Shown: one piece after another, positions 15,268-23,778 of the stretch
How the letters are laid out: each line of letters opens with the position of its first letter
How positions within the stretch are numbered: the first letter of the stretch is position 1
Source of the DNA: UBA1930 sp943368475
GTDB taxonomy: Bacteria; Bacteroidota; Bacteroidia; Chitinophagales; Chitinophagaceae
Direction of reading: 5' to 3'
Length of the DNA: 64,000 nucleotides
NCBI GenBank assembly: GCA_943368475.1
Contig: CALRLF020000008.1
Span: 1 to 64,000, forward strand
The notes under the pieces: model-generated
Databases searched by the model: none
What the model was told of the DNA's origin: nothing
What the model saw: the letters and a program-made list of their open reading frames with translations, nothing else
Program-made: the position numbers and the translations under genes

Positions 15268-16626
15268 ATGCAAAAATTAAGATACGAAAGCCCAAGTATT
15301 CAAAAAATGAATGCAGGATTAATGAACAAATTTGGTACTCGTACCGAATACGAAGCAGTAAAACAAATTGATGGTGTACCAGTAAAAAGCATGATTGAAC
15401 AATATGGTTCGCCAGTGTTTGTGATTAGCGAAAGAACCATTCGTCGTACCTATCAAAATGCTGTACGTGCTTTTAAAACTCGTTATCCAAAAGTGCAGTT
15501 TGCTTGGAGTTACAAGACGAATTATATCAATGCAGTTTGTAAAATTTTTCATCAGGAAGGAAGCTGGGGTGAAGTAGTGAGTGGCTTTGAATACAACAAA
15601 GCATTGGGCAATGGTGTGCCAGGTAATAAAATTATTTTTAATGGTCCAGAGAAAACAGAGGCTGAATTAACCTTGGCCATTAACAACGATTCATTAATTC
15701 ACATTGATCATTTCGAAGAGTTATACCAGTTAATTGATTTGGCAGACAAGTTGAATAAAAAACCTCGTGTTGCCATTCGTGTGAATATGGATACTGGTAT
15801 TTACCCTATGTGGGACAGGTTTGGTTTTAACTATGAAAATGGTCAGGCATGGACAGCCATGAATAAGATTGTAGCTTCAGGTAAGTTACAATTAACAGGT
15901 TTGCATTGCCACATTGGAACTTTCATGTTAAGTACAGAAGCATATGCTGTTGCTGTAAGAAAATTGGGCGACTTAGCATGGAATGCAAAAACACAATTGA
16001 ATACCCTAATTCAATATTTAGATATGGGTGGAGGTTTGCCCACAGCCAATAATTTACGTGGTGCTTATATGCCTTCTGCAGATATGATACCAAGTGTAGA
16101 TGAATTTGCTGAAGCAATTACCACTGCATTGTACACCATAGGTTTTAGTAATGATGAGTTACCTTTATTGATATTAGAAAGTGGCAGGGCTTTAATTGAT
16201 GATGCTGGTTATTTATTAGGAACTGTATTGGCTAATAAAAGATTGAGTGATGGACGTAAAGCCACTATCATGGATTTTGGTGTAAATATTTTGTTCACTG
16301 CATTTTGGTATGAACATAAAATGAGCCCTGCACAAGATTTCACACATCATACAGAAGACATGGTATTGTATGGTCCTTTGTGTATGAATATTGATGTGGT
16401 TAGAAGCAGTATCAACATGCCTTTGTTAAACAGAGGAGATCATGTGGTGGTACATAAAGTAGGTGCTTACAACATGACACAATGGATGCAGTTTATACAA
16501 ATGAGACCTAATGTGGTACTGATTGATGAAAAAGGTGAAACACACTTAATCAGAAAAGCTGAAACATTGGAATACATTGAACAAATGGAAGTATTGCCAG
16601 ATTATTTGAAAGAAATTAACCTGTAG
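15268..16626 (+). CDS. Type III-fold PLP enzyme, diaminopimelate-decarboxylase-like
   Basis: A 452-aa alanine-racemase-fold PLP enzyme. The PLP lysine is Lys83 (AWSYKTNY), followed by LHCHIGT (212-218), GGGLP (254-258), ESGRAL (304-309) and a catalytic-type Cys372 in GPLCMNID. Diaminopimelate decarboxylase usually has EPGR and CESGD at the last two sites, so the substrate is probably not meso-diaminopimelate. The first ~24 residues (RYESPSIQKMNAGLMNKFG) are an extra segment that carries YxxPxI, like lasso-peptide leaders. The gene lies in the PqqD / ATP-grasp cluster. It probably decarboxylates an amino acid, free or attached to a carrier. Confidence 0.82.
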   Translation: MQKLRYESPSIQKMNAGLMNKFGTRTEYEAVKQIDGVPVKSMIEQYGSPVFVISERTIRRTYQNAVRAFKTRYPKVQFAWSYKTNYINAVCKIFHQEGSWGEVVSGFEYNKALGNGVPGNKIIFNGPEKTEAELTLAINNDSLIHIDHFEELYQLIDLADKLNKKPRVAIRVNMDTGIYPMWDRFGFNYENGQAWTAMNKIVASGKLQLTGLHCHIGTFMLSTEAYAVAVRKLGDLAWNAKTQLNTLIQYLDMGGGLPTANNLRGAYMPSADMIPSVDEFAEAITTALYTIGFSNDELPLLILESGRALIDDAGYLLGTVLANKRLSDGRKATIMDFGVNILFTAFWYEHKMSPAQDFTHHTEDMVLYGPLCMNIDVVRSSINMPLLNRGDHVVVHKVGAYNMTQWMQFIQMRPNVVLIDEKGETHLIRKAETLEYIEQMEVLPDYLKEINL

Positions 16627-16628
16627 GG

Positions 16629-16717
16629 TTTCACACAAAGAAACAAAGGTTACAAAGAGACAGAGCTATTGAAGCAATATTAGTGAACTTCGTATTCTTT
16701 GTACCCTTTGTGTGAAA
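16629..16717. repeat. Imperfect long inverted repeat of the CACAAAG type
   Basis: Outer arms TTTCACACAAAG (16629-16640) and CTTTGTGTGAAA (16706-16717) pair perfectly over 12 bases, and inner AACAAAGGTTACAAAG pairs loosely with CTTTGTACCCTTTGT. It fills the gap between the PLP-enzyme and the transporter-peptidase gene. Its design resembles the element at 15079-15164. Confidence 0.7.
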
Positions 16718-16730
16718 TAAAAAAAATAAA

Positions 16731-18923
16731 TTGAAGTCAACTAATATTATATCATTCACTAAATACATTGCACATGCCATACTGAACAGTTATGGCATGT
16801 TGTTCTTTTCTAAGAATAAGACTTTTGCATTACTCATTTTAGCAGTTTCATTTTTTACACCATTTACTGGAGCAAGTGGGTTGGCTGCTGTTATTATTGC
16901 TATACTAGCAGCACATGCATTGGGCTTTGGTAAAGAGCAAATTCAAAATGGATTACTTACTTATAGTGTTGTTTTATTTGGCTTAGGTTTTGGAACCAAT
17001 TTTGAATTTGGAATTGCATTTGCAGCATTGCTTATTGTTGGATCCTTACTTACTTTATTTATTTCTACTGCATTGAATGCCATTTTAAATAAAAGAGGCT
17101 TACCAGCTTTATCATTGGCATTTATTATTAGCACTGCTTTATTAATTATTGCTTCAAAAAGCTTTACTGGAATTGGTCTAACAGTTCGTCATATTTATTG
17201 GTACAACGAAATGTATGCCTTGGGTGGAAATAGGTTAGTTAACGTAATCACTAAAATTGAAAACTGGAGCATACCTGAATTTGTGGCTGGCTTTTTTAGA
17301 AGCATGAGTGCCATTTTATTTCAAGTAAATATTGCATCAGGCATTGTGTTGGCTATTGGCTTACTCATTTATTCAAGAATAGCTTTTATGCTTATGGTAT
17401 TTGGTTATTCTGTAGCTATTTTCTTTGGTTATTTAATGGGAGGCTTTAATCAAGTTGATGTTAGCTATTACAATATGGGTACCAATTTTATGTTGGTAGC
17501 TGTAGCATTAGGTGGTTTTTATTTAATTCCTTCGATACGTTCTTTTTTATGGATTTTCATTTCAGTTCCTATAGCTTATTTATTGGTAACCGGTCTTGGA
17601 AGTTTACTGTTTAAAGTTGGCGTTCCTATTTTTTCTTTGCCATTTTGTGTAACGGTAATTTTGTTTTTGTACATGTTGCAAATGCGTACAAGATCCAGTA
17701 AGTTGGTACTTACACCAGTTCAATATTACAGTCCTGAAACGAACTTGTATCGTTACATCAATGGCAGAGAAAGATTGATGTACAATGTTTATCATCAACT
17801 ATCCTTACCATTTATGGGAGAATGGATGGTGAGCCAGGGCTATGATGGAACTATGACTCATAAAGGAGATTGGAGCAAAGCTTTAGACTTTGTGATATTA
17901 GATGGTGAAATGAAAACTTATCGTTTTCCAGGCAATTTACCAGAACATTTTTATTGCTATAACAAACCTGTACTTGCACCAGCAGATGGTATTGTTGAAG
18001 ATATTATTGACCATGTAGAAGACAATGAAATTGGTGGTAACAATGCTCAGCAAAACTGGGGAAATAGTATTGTAATAAAACATGCAGAAGGATTGTATAC
18101 TAAGCTTTCTCACCTGAAAAAACATTCTTTTAAAGTAGTGAAAGGAGCTTATGTGAAAAAAGGAGAGATGGTTGCACATGTAGGTAATTCTGGTCGTTCA
18201 CCAGAGCCACACTTACATTTTCAGGTTCAATCAACTCCTTATGTAGGTTCTAAAACATTGGCTTATCCAATTAGTTATTTTACTGTAAAAGATAACCATT
18301 CGGTTGTTTTAAAAAACTATAGCACACCGGCTGAAGGAAGTTTTGTAAGTAATGTGGTGGGTAATGTACAATTACAACAGGCCTTTAATTTTCAGCCAGG
18401 GTATATTTTAAAAGTAAATGCTGAAAATTTTGCTGAAGAAGAATGGGAAGTTTGCACCAGTATTTACAATGAAACGTATTTGTATTGTGCATCACAAAAT
18501 GCATTTGCTTATTTCATTAATAATGGAACCACATTTTACTTTACCAATTATTTTGGTACTAAGAAAACATTACTTTTTGCATTTTATGAAGCAGCTTATA
18601 AAGTGTTATTAAGTTCAGAAAAACAAATAAATGTTAAAGACCATTTTCCACTGAATGTTTTTTCTGTAAATCCCATCAAATGGTTGCAGGATGTGCTGGC
18701 ACCATTTTATATTTTCATTCGAATGCGTTATGAAAGTGAAGTAAAACAAAATGATGGGTTATTAAATAGTGGCAGCATATCCTTCACAAGTAAGCAAACG
18801 CTGGAGTTATTTGGTATTGGCAAACAACAATCAACAGCAATAGCGAATATTGAAAATGGTGATTTACAATCTTTCATTATTCAAACTAAAAAACAAACAA
18901 TACAAGCAGTATGCAGCCATTAA
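16731..18923 (+). CDS. Urea-transporter-like membrane domain fused to M23 metallopeptidase
   Basis: A 730-aa fusion. Residues ~30-315 form ~10 membrane helices of the urea transporter (SLC14-like) fold with LLILAVSFFTPFTGASGLAAVI and the channel-type repeat LAFIISTALLIIASK. Residues ~370-500 form an M23 (LytM-like) zinc peptidase with candidate ligands His377, Asp386 and His494/His496 (PEPHLHFQV), plus His461 (LSHLKKHS). A ~230-aa C-terminal extension has no recognised domain. The start is TTG at 16731; the first ATG is at codon 23. The last bases overlap the next gene by 13. The peptidase half probably acts outside the inner membrane, but the orientation is inferred. Confidence 0.82.
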   Translation: MKSTNIISFTKYIAHAILNSYGMLFFSKNKTFALLILAVSFFTPFTGASGLAAVIIAILAAHALGFGKEQIQNGLLTYSVVLFGLGFGTNFEFGIAFAALLIVGSLLTLFISTALNAILNKRGLPALSLAFIISTALLIIASKSFTGIGLTVRHIYWYNEMYALGGNRLVNVITKIENWSIPEFVAGFFRSMSAILFQVNIASGIVLAIGLLIYSRIAFMLMVFGYSVAIFFGYLMGGFNQVDVSYYNMGTNFMLVAVALGGFYLIPSIRSFLWIFISVPIAYLLVTGLGSLLFKVGVPIFSLPFCVTVILFLYMLQMRTRSSKLVLTPVQYYSPETNLYRYINGRERLMYNVYHQLSLPFMGEWMVSQGYDGTMTHKGDWSKALDFVILDGEMKTYRFPGNLPEHFYCYNKPVLAPADGIVEDIIDHVEDNEIGGNNAQQNWGNSIVIKHAEGLYTKLSHLKKHSFKVVKGAYVKKGEMVAHVGNSGRSPEPHLHFQVQSTPYVGSKTLAYPISYFTVKDNHSVVLKNYSTPAEGSFVSNVVGNVQLQQAFNFQPGYILKVNAENFAEEEWEVCTSIYNETYLYCASQNAFAYFINNGTTFYFTNYFGTKKTLLFAFYEAAYKVLLSSEKQINVKDHFPLNVFSVNPIKWLQDVLAPFYIFIRMRYESEVKQNDGLLNSGSISFTSKQTLELFGIGKQQSTAIANIENGDLQSFIIQTKKQTIQAVCSH

Positions 18924-20089
18924 AAACGATCGCATTGTTCATTGGTGTTTTACTTAATATTCATACAATGGCTCAAACAAGTTTAACGTACGATGAAGTG
19001 AATACTAAGAGTTATGCCCTATACGAAAAGGCTTCTTGGAAAGAATTATTGGCTTATGGAAAAGAAGCGGTAGAAGCTAAACAAGATTTTACTTTATTGC
19101 GTTTACGCATGGGTTATGCAGCTTTCATGTTGAATAATTTTAGCGAAGCAATTAATCAGTACGAGCATGTTTTAAAAAATGATTCATACAACAGTACTGC
19201 ACATTATTACATTTGGCTTTGCAGAAAATATTTGAATCAAACCGAGTTAGCTGACGCTCAGGTAAAGTATTTATCGAAAGAAGTAATTGAAAAAGAAAAA
19301 TTGAAAAAGATAGCATTTACAAATGTTGGGCTTGAGTTAAGTGTTAAGCAAACAGATGCAAACTCGAGACAAAATCCAACTTATGCAAGATTAGATTTAG
19401 GCAATCGTTTTGGTTGGAATGTTCATATGCAGCAAGCGGTTGCAACCTATCAACAAAGTATCAGAGAGCCATTGCTTACAACCGTTATAAGTAATAACAA
19501 CATTAACATTAACCAATTTGAATATTACAACAAACTCACAGTAAACCTAAATAGCAAATGGCAATTAAAAGGTGCTTATCACTTTGTTTATACGCCATTT
19601 AATAATTTGGTCTATTACAATCACCTTGGCATGTTTGGACTAAAATACAATTCAAATTATTTTGATGTTCAGGCCGATGCAGTTGTTGGAACAGTTACGG
19701 ATTCTACTTTTCAGCAATACAATTTTCAGTTAGGAATATATCCTTTGGGTAATTTAAACTTATATGGTTTCTCAACAGTTTCGTTAAGACAAAGTGGACA
19801 AACTGGTACGAATTTTAAACAGGTTATTGGTGTTAAGCTAATGAAAAGCTTTTGGGTAGAAGGTAATGCAACATTGGGTAGCTTTAGAAATCTTGCAGAA
19901 AATGATGCCATGTATTTATACAATGCCATCGATATGAATAAAATGAAGGCAGGCATTACAGGCTATCTATCGTTAAGTAAAAAATGTGTTGCTCAATTAG
20001 GATACACTTATGAGCAACGGGAACTTTATAAAAAAACAACCACATTTAATCAACATTCAATTACAGGAGGTTTATCATGGAAATTTTAA
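18911..20089 (+). CDS. TPR-repeat protein with C-terminal beta-barrel-like region
   Basis: A 392-aa exported protein with a signal peptide ending TMAQT. Residues ~25-125 contain tetratricopeptide-like helices (LLRLRMGYAAFMLNNFSEAINQYEHVL). From ~140 on it alternates strand-like segments with aromatic girdles and ends FNQHSITGGLSWKF, the C-terminal Phe strand of an outer-membrane barrel. It overlaps the transporter-peptidase gene by 13 bases and the following TPR gene by 13 bases, so the three genes form a coupled unit spanning inner membrane, periplasm and outer membrane. The barrel call is inferred from sequence texture. Confidence 0.68.
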   Translation: MQPLKTIALFIGVLLNIHTMAQTSLTYDEVNTKSYALYEKASWKELLAYGKEAVEAKQDFTLLRLRMGYAAFMLNNFSEAINQYEHVLKNDSYNSTAHYYIWLCRKYLNQTELADAQVKYLSKEVIEKEKLKKIAFTNVGLELSVKQTDANSRQNPTYARLDLGNRFGWNVHMQQAVATYQQSIREPLLTTVISNNNININQFEYYNKLTVNLNSKWQLKGAYHFVYTPFNNLVYYNHLGMFGLKYNSNYFDVQADAVVGTVTDSTFQQYNFQLGIYPLGNLNLYGFSTVSLRQSGQTGTNFKQVIGVKLMKSFWVEGNATLGSFRNLAENDAMYLYNAIDMNKMKAGITGYLSLSKKCVAQLGYTYEQRELYKKTTTFNQHSITGGLSWKF

Positions 20090-20697
20090 AAAAACAAATC
20101 GTTACAGTAGCAATTATGCTGTTTAGTTTTAACGCTTTTGCACAGAGTGATGCCGTAGTACAAAAAGCTTTTAAAGACAGCTACACACAAGAGTACAACA
20201 AATTATATGGTGAAGCAATTGCTACCATAACAAAAGTGTATGAGGCTGATAGTTACGAAACAAACTTGCGTTTAGGCTGGTTAAATTACATGAACAAAAA
20301 TTACACACAATCTCAAACATTTTACCAAAAAGCAATTGCTTTAAAACCTTATGCTGTTGAAGCAAAACTGGGTTTAGTAAAGCCTTTAAGTACTTTAGAA
20401 AGTTGGGATAAAGTATTACAGACCTATGAAGATATTTTAAAAGTTGATGCTCAAAATTATACTGCCAATTATTGGGCAGGTGTAATTCAGTACAACAGAA
20501 AAAAATATGAGCAAGCCAGTAAATTATTTGAAAAAGTAATCAACCTATATCCCTTTGATTTTGATGGAAATCACATGCTTGCATGGACCTATTTAAACAT
20601 GGGCAAAAACAATGATGCAAAAACGTTGTTTCATAAAGCACTATTAAATCAACCAACCAATGCTTCTTGCTTTGAAGGATTAAGTAAGATAAAATAA
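20077..20697 (+). CDS. Exported TPR-repeat protein
   Basis: A 206-aa protein with a signal peptide (cleavage near NAFAQS). About four tetratricopeptide repeats span ~35-206, with signature spacing in LRLGWLNYMNKNYTQSQTFYQKAIALKPYAVEA, YWAGVIQYNRKKYEQASKLFEKVINLYPFDF and HMLAWTYLNMGKNNDAKTLFHKALLNQP. It is probably a periplasmic protein-protein adaptor. The ATG overlaps the upstream gene by 13 bases. It is the last gene before the strong terminator at 20701-20738. Confidence 0.82.
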   Translation: MEILKKQIVTVAIMLFSFNAFAQSDAVVQKAFKDSYTQEYNKLYGEAIATITKVYEADSYETNLRLGWLNYMNKNYTQSQTFYQKAIALKPYAVEAKLGLVKPLSTLESWDKVLQTYEDILKVDAQNYTANYWAGVIQYNRKKYEQASKLFEKVINLYPFDFDGNHMLAWTYLNMGKNNDAKTLFHKALLNQPTNASCFEGLSKIK

Positions 20698-20700
20698 ATT

Positions 20701-20738
20701 AAAAGCTATCAGCTAATAGCCATTAGCTGATAGCTTTT
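20701..20738. terminator. Strong bidirectional terminator
   Basis: Perfect 16-base arms AAAAGCTATCAGCTAA and TTAGCTGATAGCTTTT around TAGCCA. More T bases follow on the plus strand. It separates the convergent TPR and DsbA-like genes. Confidence 0.9.
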
Positions 20739-20739
20739 T

Positions 20740-21390
20740 TTATGCATTCAACTCCTTCAATACATTTTCAATTCTATCTTTCAAATTTTCATAACTGGTA
20801 TAACCTCTAGCCAACAAATAAAATTTGCTCTCACTGGTTTGCAGCATCACACAAGGATAACCTGTTACCTGCAATTGTTTGCACAAAGCAAATTCGTAAT
20901 AGGCTTTCTCTTTATATTCCTCACTTTTTAGTTTACCATAAAAAGCTTCATGTTGAATACTGTATTTTTCTAAAAGATGTTTGTACGATTCGTCATCTGT
21001 TAAATCTCTTCCTTCAAAGTGTAATGCAATTTGTAAATCTGCAGCAAACTCAACTTGCCTTTCGGGATAATACTCTTTAAAAATGCACATGGCAATGGCT
21101 GGCTTTTCACTATTGGGATACCAATCGCTCAAATCAGGATTTTCAATATGCCATAAATAATCTTGGCCAAATTCCATTCCACTGTATTCTTCCACAGTTT
21201 TATAGGCATTTAAAATATAATTAGCAGTTGCACCAATGTGTACAGGTTTTTCAGGCAAAATCATTCCGCCACTTAACACTTCAGTATGCATTGTATCGTG
21301 ATAATCGGCTTCAATTTTTTTTATTACAGGACTAAAACCATAACACCAGCCACAGTAGGCATCGTAACAATAAAATATAGTTGGGTTCAT
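20740..21390 (-). CDS. DsbA-family protein (FrnE/2-hydroxychromene-isomerase-like)
   Basis: A 216-aa thioredoxin-superfamily protein with the active-site motif CGWC (13-16) in FYCYDAYCGWCYGFSPVI and no signal peptide. The helical insertion includes LQIALHFEGRDLTDDESY, and a cis-Pro-like segment occurs in QVTGYPCVML. It is probably a cytosolic disulfide reductase/isomerase-like protein of unknown partner. The TATCTTTG box at 21395-21402 is only 4 bases from the ATG, which suggests a leaderless transcript. Confidence 0.85.
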   Translation of the reverse strand: MNPTIFYCYDAYCGWCYGFSPVIKKIEADYHDTMHTEVLSGGMILPEKPVHIGATANYILNAYKTVEEYSGMEFGQDYLWHIENPDLSDWYPNSEKPAIAMCIFKEYYPERQVEFAADLQIALHFEGRDLTDDESYKHLLEKYSIQHEAFYGKLKSEEYKEKAYYEFALCKQLQVTGYPCVMLQTSESKFYLLARGYTSYENLKDRIENVLKELNA

Positions 21391-21394
21391 AGCT

Positions 21395-21402
21395 CAAAGA
21401 TA
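21395..21402 (-). promoter_or_regulatory. -7 promoter box, DsbA-like gene
   Basis: TATCTTTG on the minus strand matches TAnnTTTG and ends 4 bases before the ATG at 21390, so transcription should begin at or inside the start codon. Confidence 0.45.
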
Positions 21403-21468
21403 TGTTTTGCCACGGAGGCACGGAAAAGACGAAAGTAAAAAGATGAATATTGTTTCATAAGTTGAAGG

Positions 21469-21480
21469 GTGCGACGCAAC
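21469..21480 (+). repeat. Dispersed GTGCGACGCAAC element, copy 2
   Basis: Identical 12-mer to 15196-15207. It follows TTTGCCACGGAGGCACGGA (21405-21423), another common intergenic repeat string. Both sit between the divergent DsbA-like and kdnA genes. Confidence 0.6.
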
Positions 21481-21542
21481 AAACGCTAAATAGAATTTCT
21501 GCCGCTGGTAACCAAAAGAAAATCTACTTACTAACTTTCTTT

Positions 21543-21550
21543 TACTTTTG
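21543..21550 (+). promoter_or_regulatory. -7 promoter box, kdnA
   Basis: TACTTTTG fits TAnnTTTG, 41 bases before the kdnA ATG at 21592. The -33 element is not evident. Confidence 0.4.
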
Positions 21551-21591
21551 CAATTGTCAATTTTTAATTATTAATTCTTAATTATACAAAT

Positions 21592-22803
21592 ATGCCAGGT
21601 TTTGAACTTTGGGGCGACGAAGAAAGAAAAGAAGTAAACGATGTACTGGAAACAGGCATCTTAATGCGTTATGGATTTGATGGCCCACGTAAAGGCATTT
21701 GGAAAAGTATTGAATTAGAAAAAGCCATTACCGAAACTTTTGGTTGTACATATGCTCAACTAACCAGTAGTGGCACAGCAGCTTTAACAACAGCCATGGC
21801 TGCATTGGGTGTTGGTGTGGGCGATGAAGTAATTATGCCAAGCTTCACATTTGTGGCAAGTTTCGAAGCTATTTTAAGCGTTGGTGCAATACCTGTAATG
21901 GTTGATGTTGATGAAACATTGACTTTAAATCCTGACGCAGTTCGTAAAGCAGTTACTGCAAAAACAAAATGCATTATGCCAGTGCACATGTGTGGTAGTA
22001 TGGCTGATTTAGATGCATTGAAAGCAATTTGCAAAGAACATAATTTAATTTTATTAGAAGATGCTTGCCAAAGTATTGGTGGAACTTACAAAGGCAAACA
22101 TTTAGGTACAATTGGTGATGCAGGAACATTTAGTTTCGACTTTGTAAAAATGATTACCACTGCCGAAGGTGGTGTTGTAATGACCAACAATGAAGATGTT
22201 TATATTAAAAGTGATGGTTATACCGATCATGGTCATGACCATAGAGGCGTTGATAGAGGTGCAGATCTTCATCCTTTCATTGGCTACAATTTTAGAATCA
22301 GTGAATTGCATGCTGCTGTTGGTTTAGCTCAAATTCGTAAGCTGGATAATTTCTTAGCATTACAAAAGAAAAACAACAAAGCATTACGTAGTTATTTAGA
22401 GCAAATTCCTGAAGTAACATTTAGACAAGTGCCTGATGGTGGCGATGACAGTTGCAGTTTTTTAAGTTGGTTTTTGCCTAAAGCAGAATTGATGCAGGCT
22501 TTTGTTGCAGAAATGAAATCACAAGGCATTTTAGCAGGCAACTTTTATTGGTTTGGCAACAATTGGCATTACATTAAACAATGGCAACACTTACAACAGG
22601 CCACAACTTTAAATAATATTAGTGCCGAACAAAAAACAGCTTTAACCAATTTAGCTACGCAAGATTTTAGTACAAGTGATGCTGTAATGAGTCGTTGTAT
22701 TAGCACTGCCATTAGCTTAGTTTGGACAGATGAACAAATTAAAGATAAAGGCGAAAAAATGGTGGCAGCAATAAAAAAAGTATTAAGTGAAGCAAATAGA
22801 TAA
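21592..22803 (+). CDS. kdnA: 8-amino-3,8-dideoxy-manno-octulosonate (Kdo8N) aminotransferase
   Basis: A 403-aa DegT/DnrJ/EryC1/StrS-family aminotransferase. The N-terminus MPGFELWGDEERKEVNDVLETG and the run LTSSGTAALTTAMAALG, PSFTFVASFEAIL, LLEDACQSIGGTYKGKHLGTIGD, FSFDFVK with PLP Lys186, and DGYTDHGHDHRGVDRGADLHPFIGYNFR match KdnA of Shewanella. KdnA transfers an amino group to the C8 aldehyde of oxidised Kdo. The partner oxidase KdnB (47812-48885) and KdsB (46903-47619) are in this window but 25 kb away. In Shewanella the genes are adjacent. The product is the inner-core lipopolysaccharide sugar 8-amino-Kdo. Confidence 0.9.
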   Translation: MPGFELWGDEERKEVNDVLETGILMRYGFDGPRKGIWKSIELEKAITETFGCTYAQLTSSGTAALTTAMAALGVGVGDEVIMPSFTFVASFEAILSVGAIPVMVDVDETLTLNPDAVRKAVTAKTKCIMPVHMCGSMADLDALKAICKEHNLILLEDACQSIGGTYKGKHLGTIGDAGTFSFDFVKMITTAEGGVVMTNNEDVYIKSDGYTDHGHDHRGVDRGADLHPFIGYNFRISELHAAVGLAQIRKLDNFLALQKKNNKALRSYLEQIPEVTFRQVPDGGDDSCSFLSWFLPKAELMQAFVAEMKSQGILAGNFYWFGNNWHYIKQWQHLQQATTLNNISAEQKTALTNLATQDFSTSDAVMSRCISTAISLVWTDEQIKDKGEKMVAAIKKVLSEANR

Positions 22804-22853
22804 TTATTGATGTAAGTGCATTAATTAATTAGATATCCGAATCAAACATCTAA

Positions 22854-23681
22854 ATGAAAAAATTTTTATATGAATATGGTCAACTAAATTGGCTGTATGC
22901 TCTATTTGCTGCAAATGTGGTAGGCTTCTTAGTAGCTTTCTTTGCATTTATGTTCTCAAACGGAGAAAGTGTATTGTTTTTTGCAATACACAGCGGTGAT
23001 AAATATTCTTTATTTAAAATTTGGAAGTTAATAACATATGCTTTTTTTGATCATACTATTTTTTCATTAATATCAAACTTAATTTGGTTAGCAATATTTG
23101 CAATGCCATTAAGTACTACAATTGGCAGCACTAAACACATACGTAATATTTATCTTTTAACAACCATTGTTATAGGTTTAATAAGTGGTTTACTTTGCTT
23201 TTTTGAAACAGAAAAATATCCAATTTTTTTATTAGGATTTAGTATGGTTACTATTTCGGTTGCTAGTGCATGCGTTTACAAAATACCTAATTACCAGATA
23301 AATTTAATGCTTATTGGCAGCATTCCTATTTGGATTATTGGCTTAATATTTTTACTGTTTAGCATTTTCACTTTCCCATCTAAAGAAATGGCATTAATGT
23401 TATTGATAAGCTTTTTAGCCGCAGTTTTAGGAGTTCTTTATATGATTAATTTAGAAAAAGGTAATTTACCTATAGCTTGGAAGGGCATGATTTCTTTTCC
23501 CATAAAAAAGAAGAAAAGAAAAGGCAAACTCGTTGCTATTTCGGGCAACAATAATAAAAAAATTGTTGACCATTTAAATCAAGAAAAACTAAATACTATT
23601 CTAGACAAAATATCTGAAAAGGGATTAAACAATATTTCAGACGATGAGAAAAAGTTTCTTGAAAATTTTAATAAAGGTTAA
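22854..23681 (+). CDS. Rhomboid-like membrane protein lacking the catalytic His
   Basis: A 275-aa protein with about six membrane helices (12-35, 68-86, 97-117, 124-140, 152-172, 179-200). FKIWKLITYAFFDHTIFSLISNLIWLAIF has the His67/Asn75 arrangement of the rhomboid helix-2 region. The serine loop is GFSM where GxSG is expected, and the last helix (SFLAAVLGVLYMI) has no histidine, so proteolysis is unlikely. The C-terminal LNTILDKISEKGLNNISDDEKKFLENF matches the DUF6576-like tail of Bacteroidota rhomboids. It follows kdnA by 50 bases. Confidence 0.72.
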   Translation: MKKFLYEYGQLNWLYALFAANVVGFLVAFFAFMFSNGESVLFFAIHSGDKYSLFKIWKLITYAFFDHTIFSLISNLIWLAIFAMPLSTTIGSTKHIRNIYLLTTIVIGLISGLLCFFETEKYPIFLLGFSMVTISVASACVYKIPNYQINLMLIGSIPIWIIGLIFLLFSIFTFPSKEMALMLLISFLAAVLGVLYMINLEKGNLPIAWKGMISFPIKKKKRKGKLVAISGNNNKKIVDHLNQEKLNTILDKISEKGLNNISDDEKKFLENFNKG

Positions 23682-23756
23682 ATCATAAATATTAAACATT
23701 GATAGTGTTTAGTAAAGCAATTCTATAACAATATAATAGCCTAAAAAAATTTTTAC

Positions 23757-23778
23757 AGCCATACATTTTTGTGTGGCT
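23757..23778 (+). terminator. Terminator after the rhomboid-like gene
   Basis: Arms AGCCATACA and TGTGTGGCT (one G-U wobble) are followed by a run of T. It lies 76 bases after the stop codon. Confidence 0.75.

Noticed and set aside
21756..22034. 92-aa minus-strand frame
   Set aside because: Antisense to kdnA; no signal, membrane or domain pattern.
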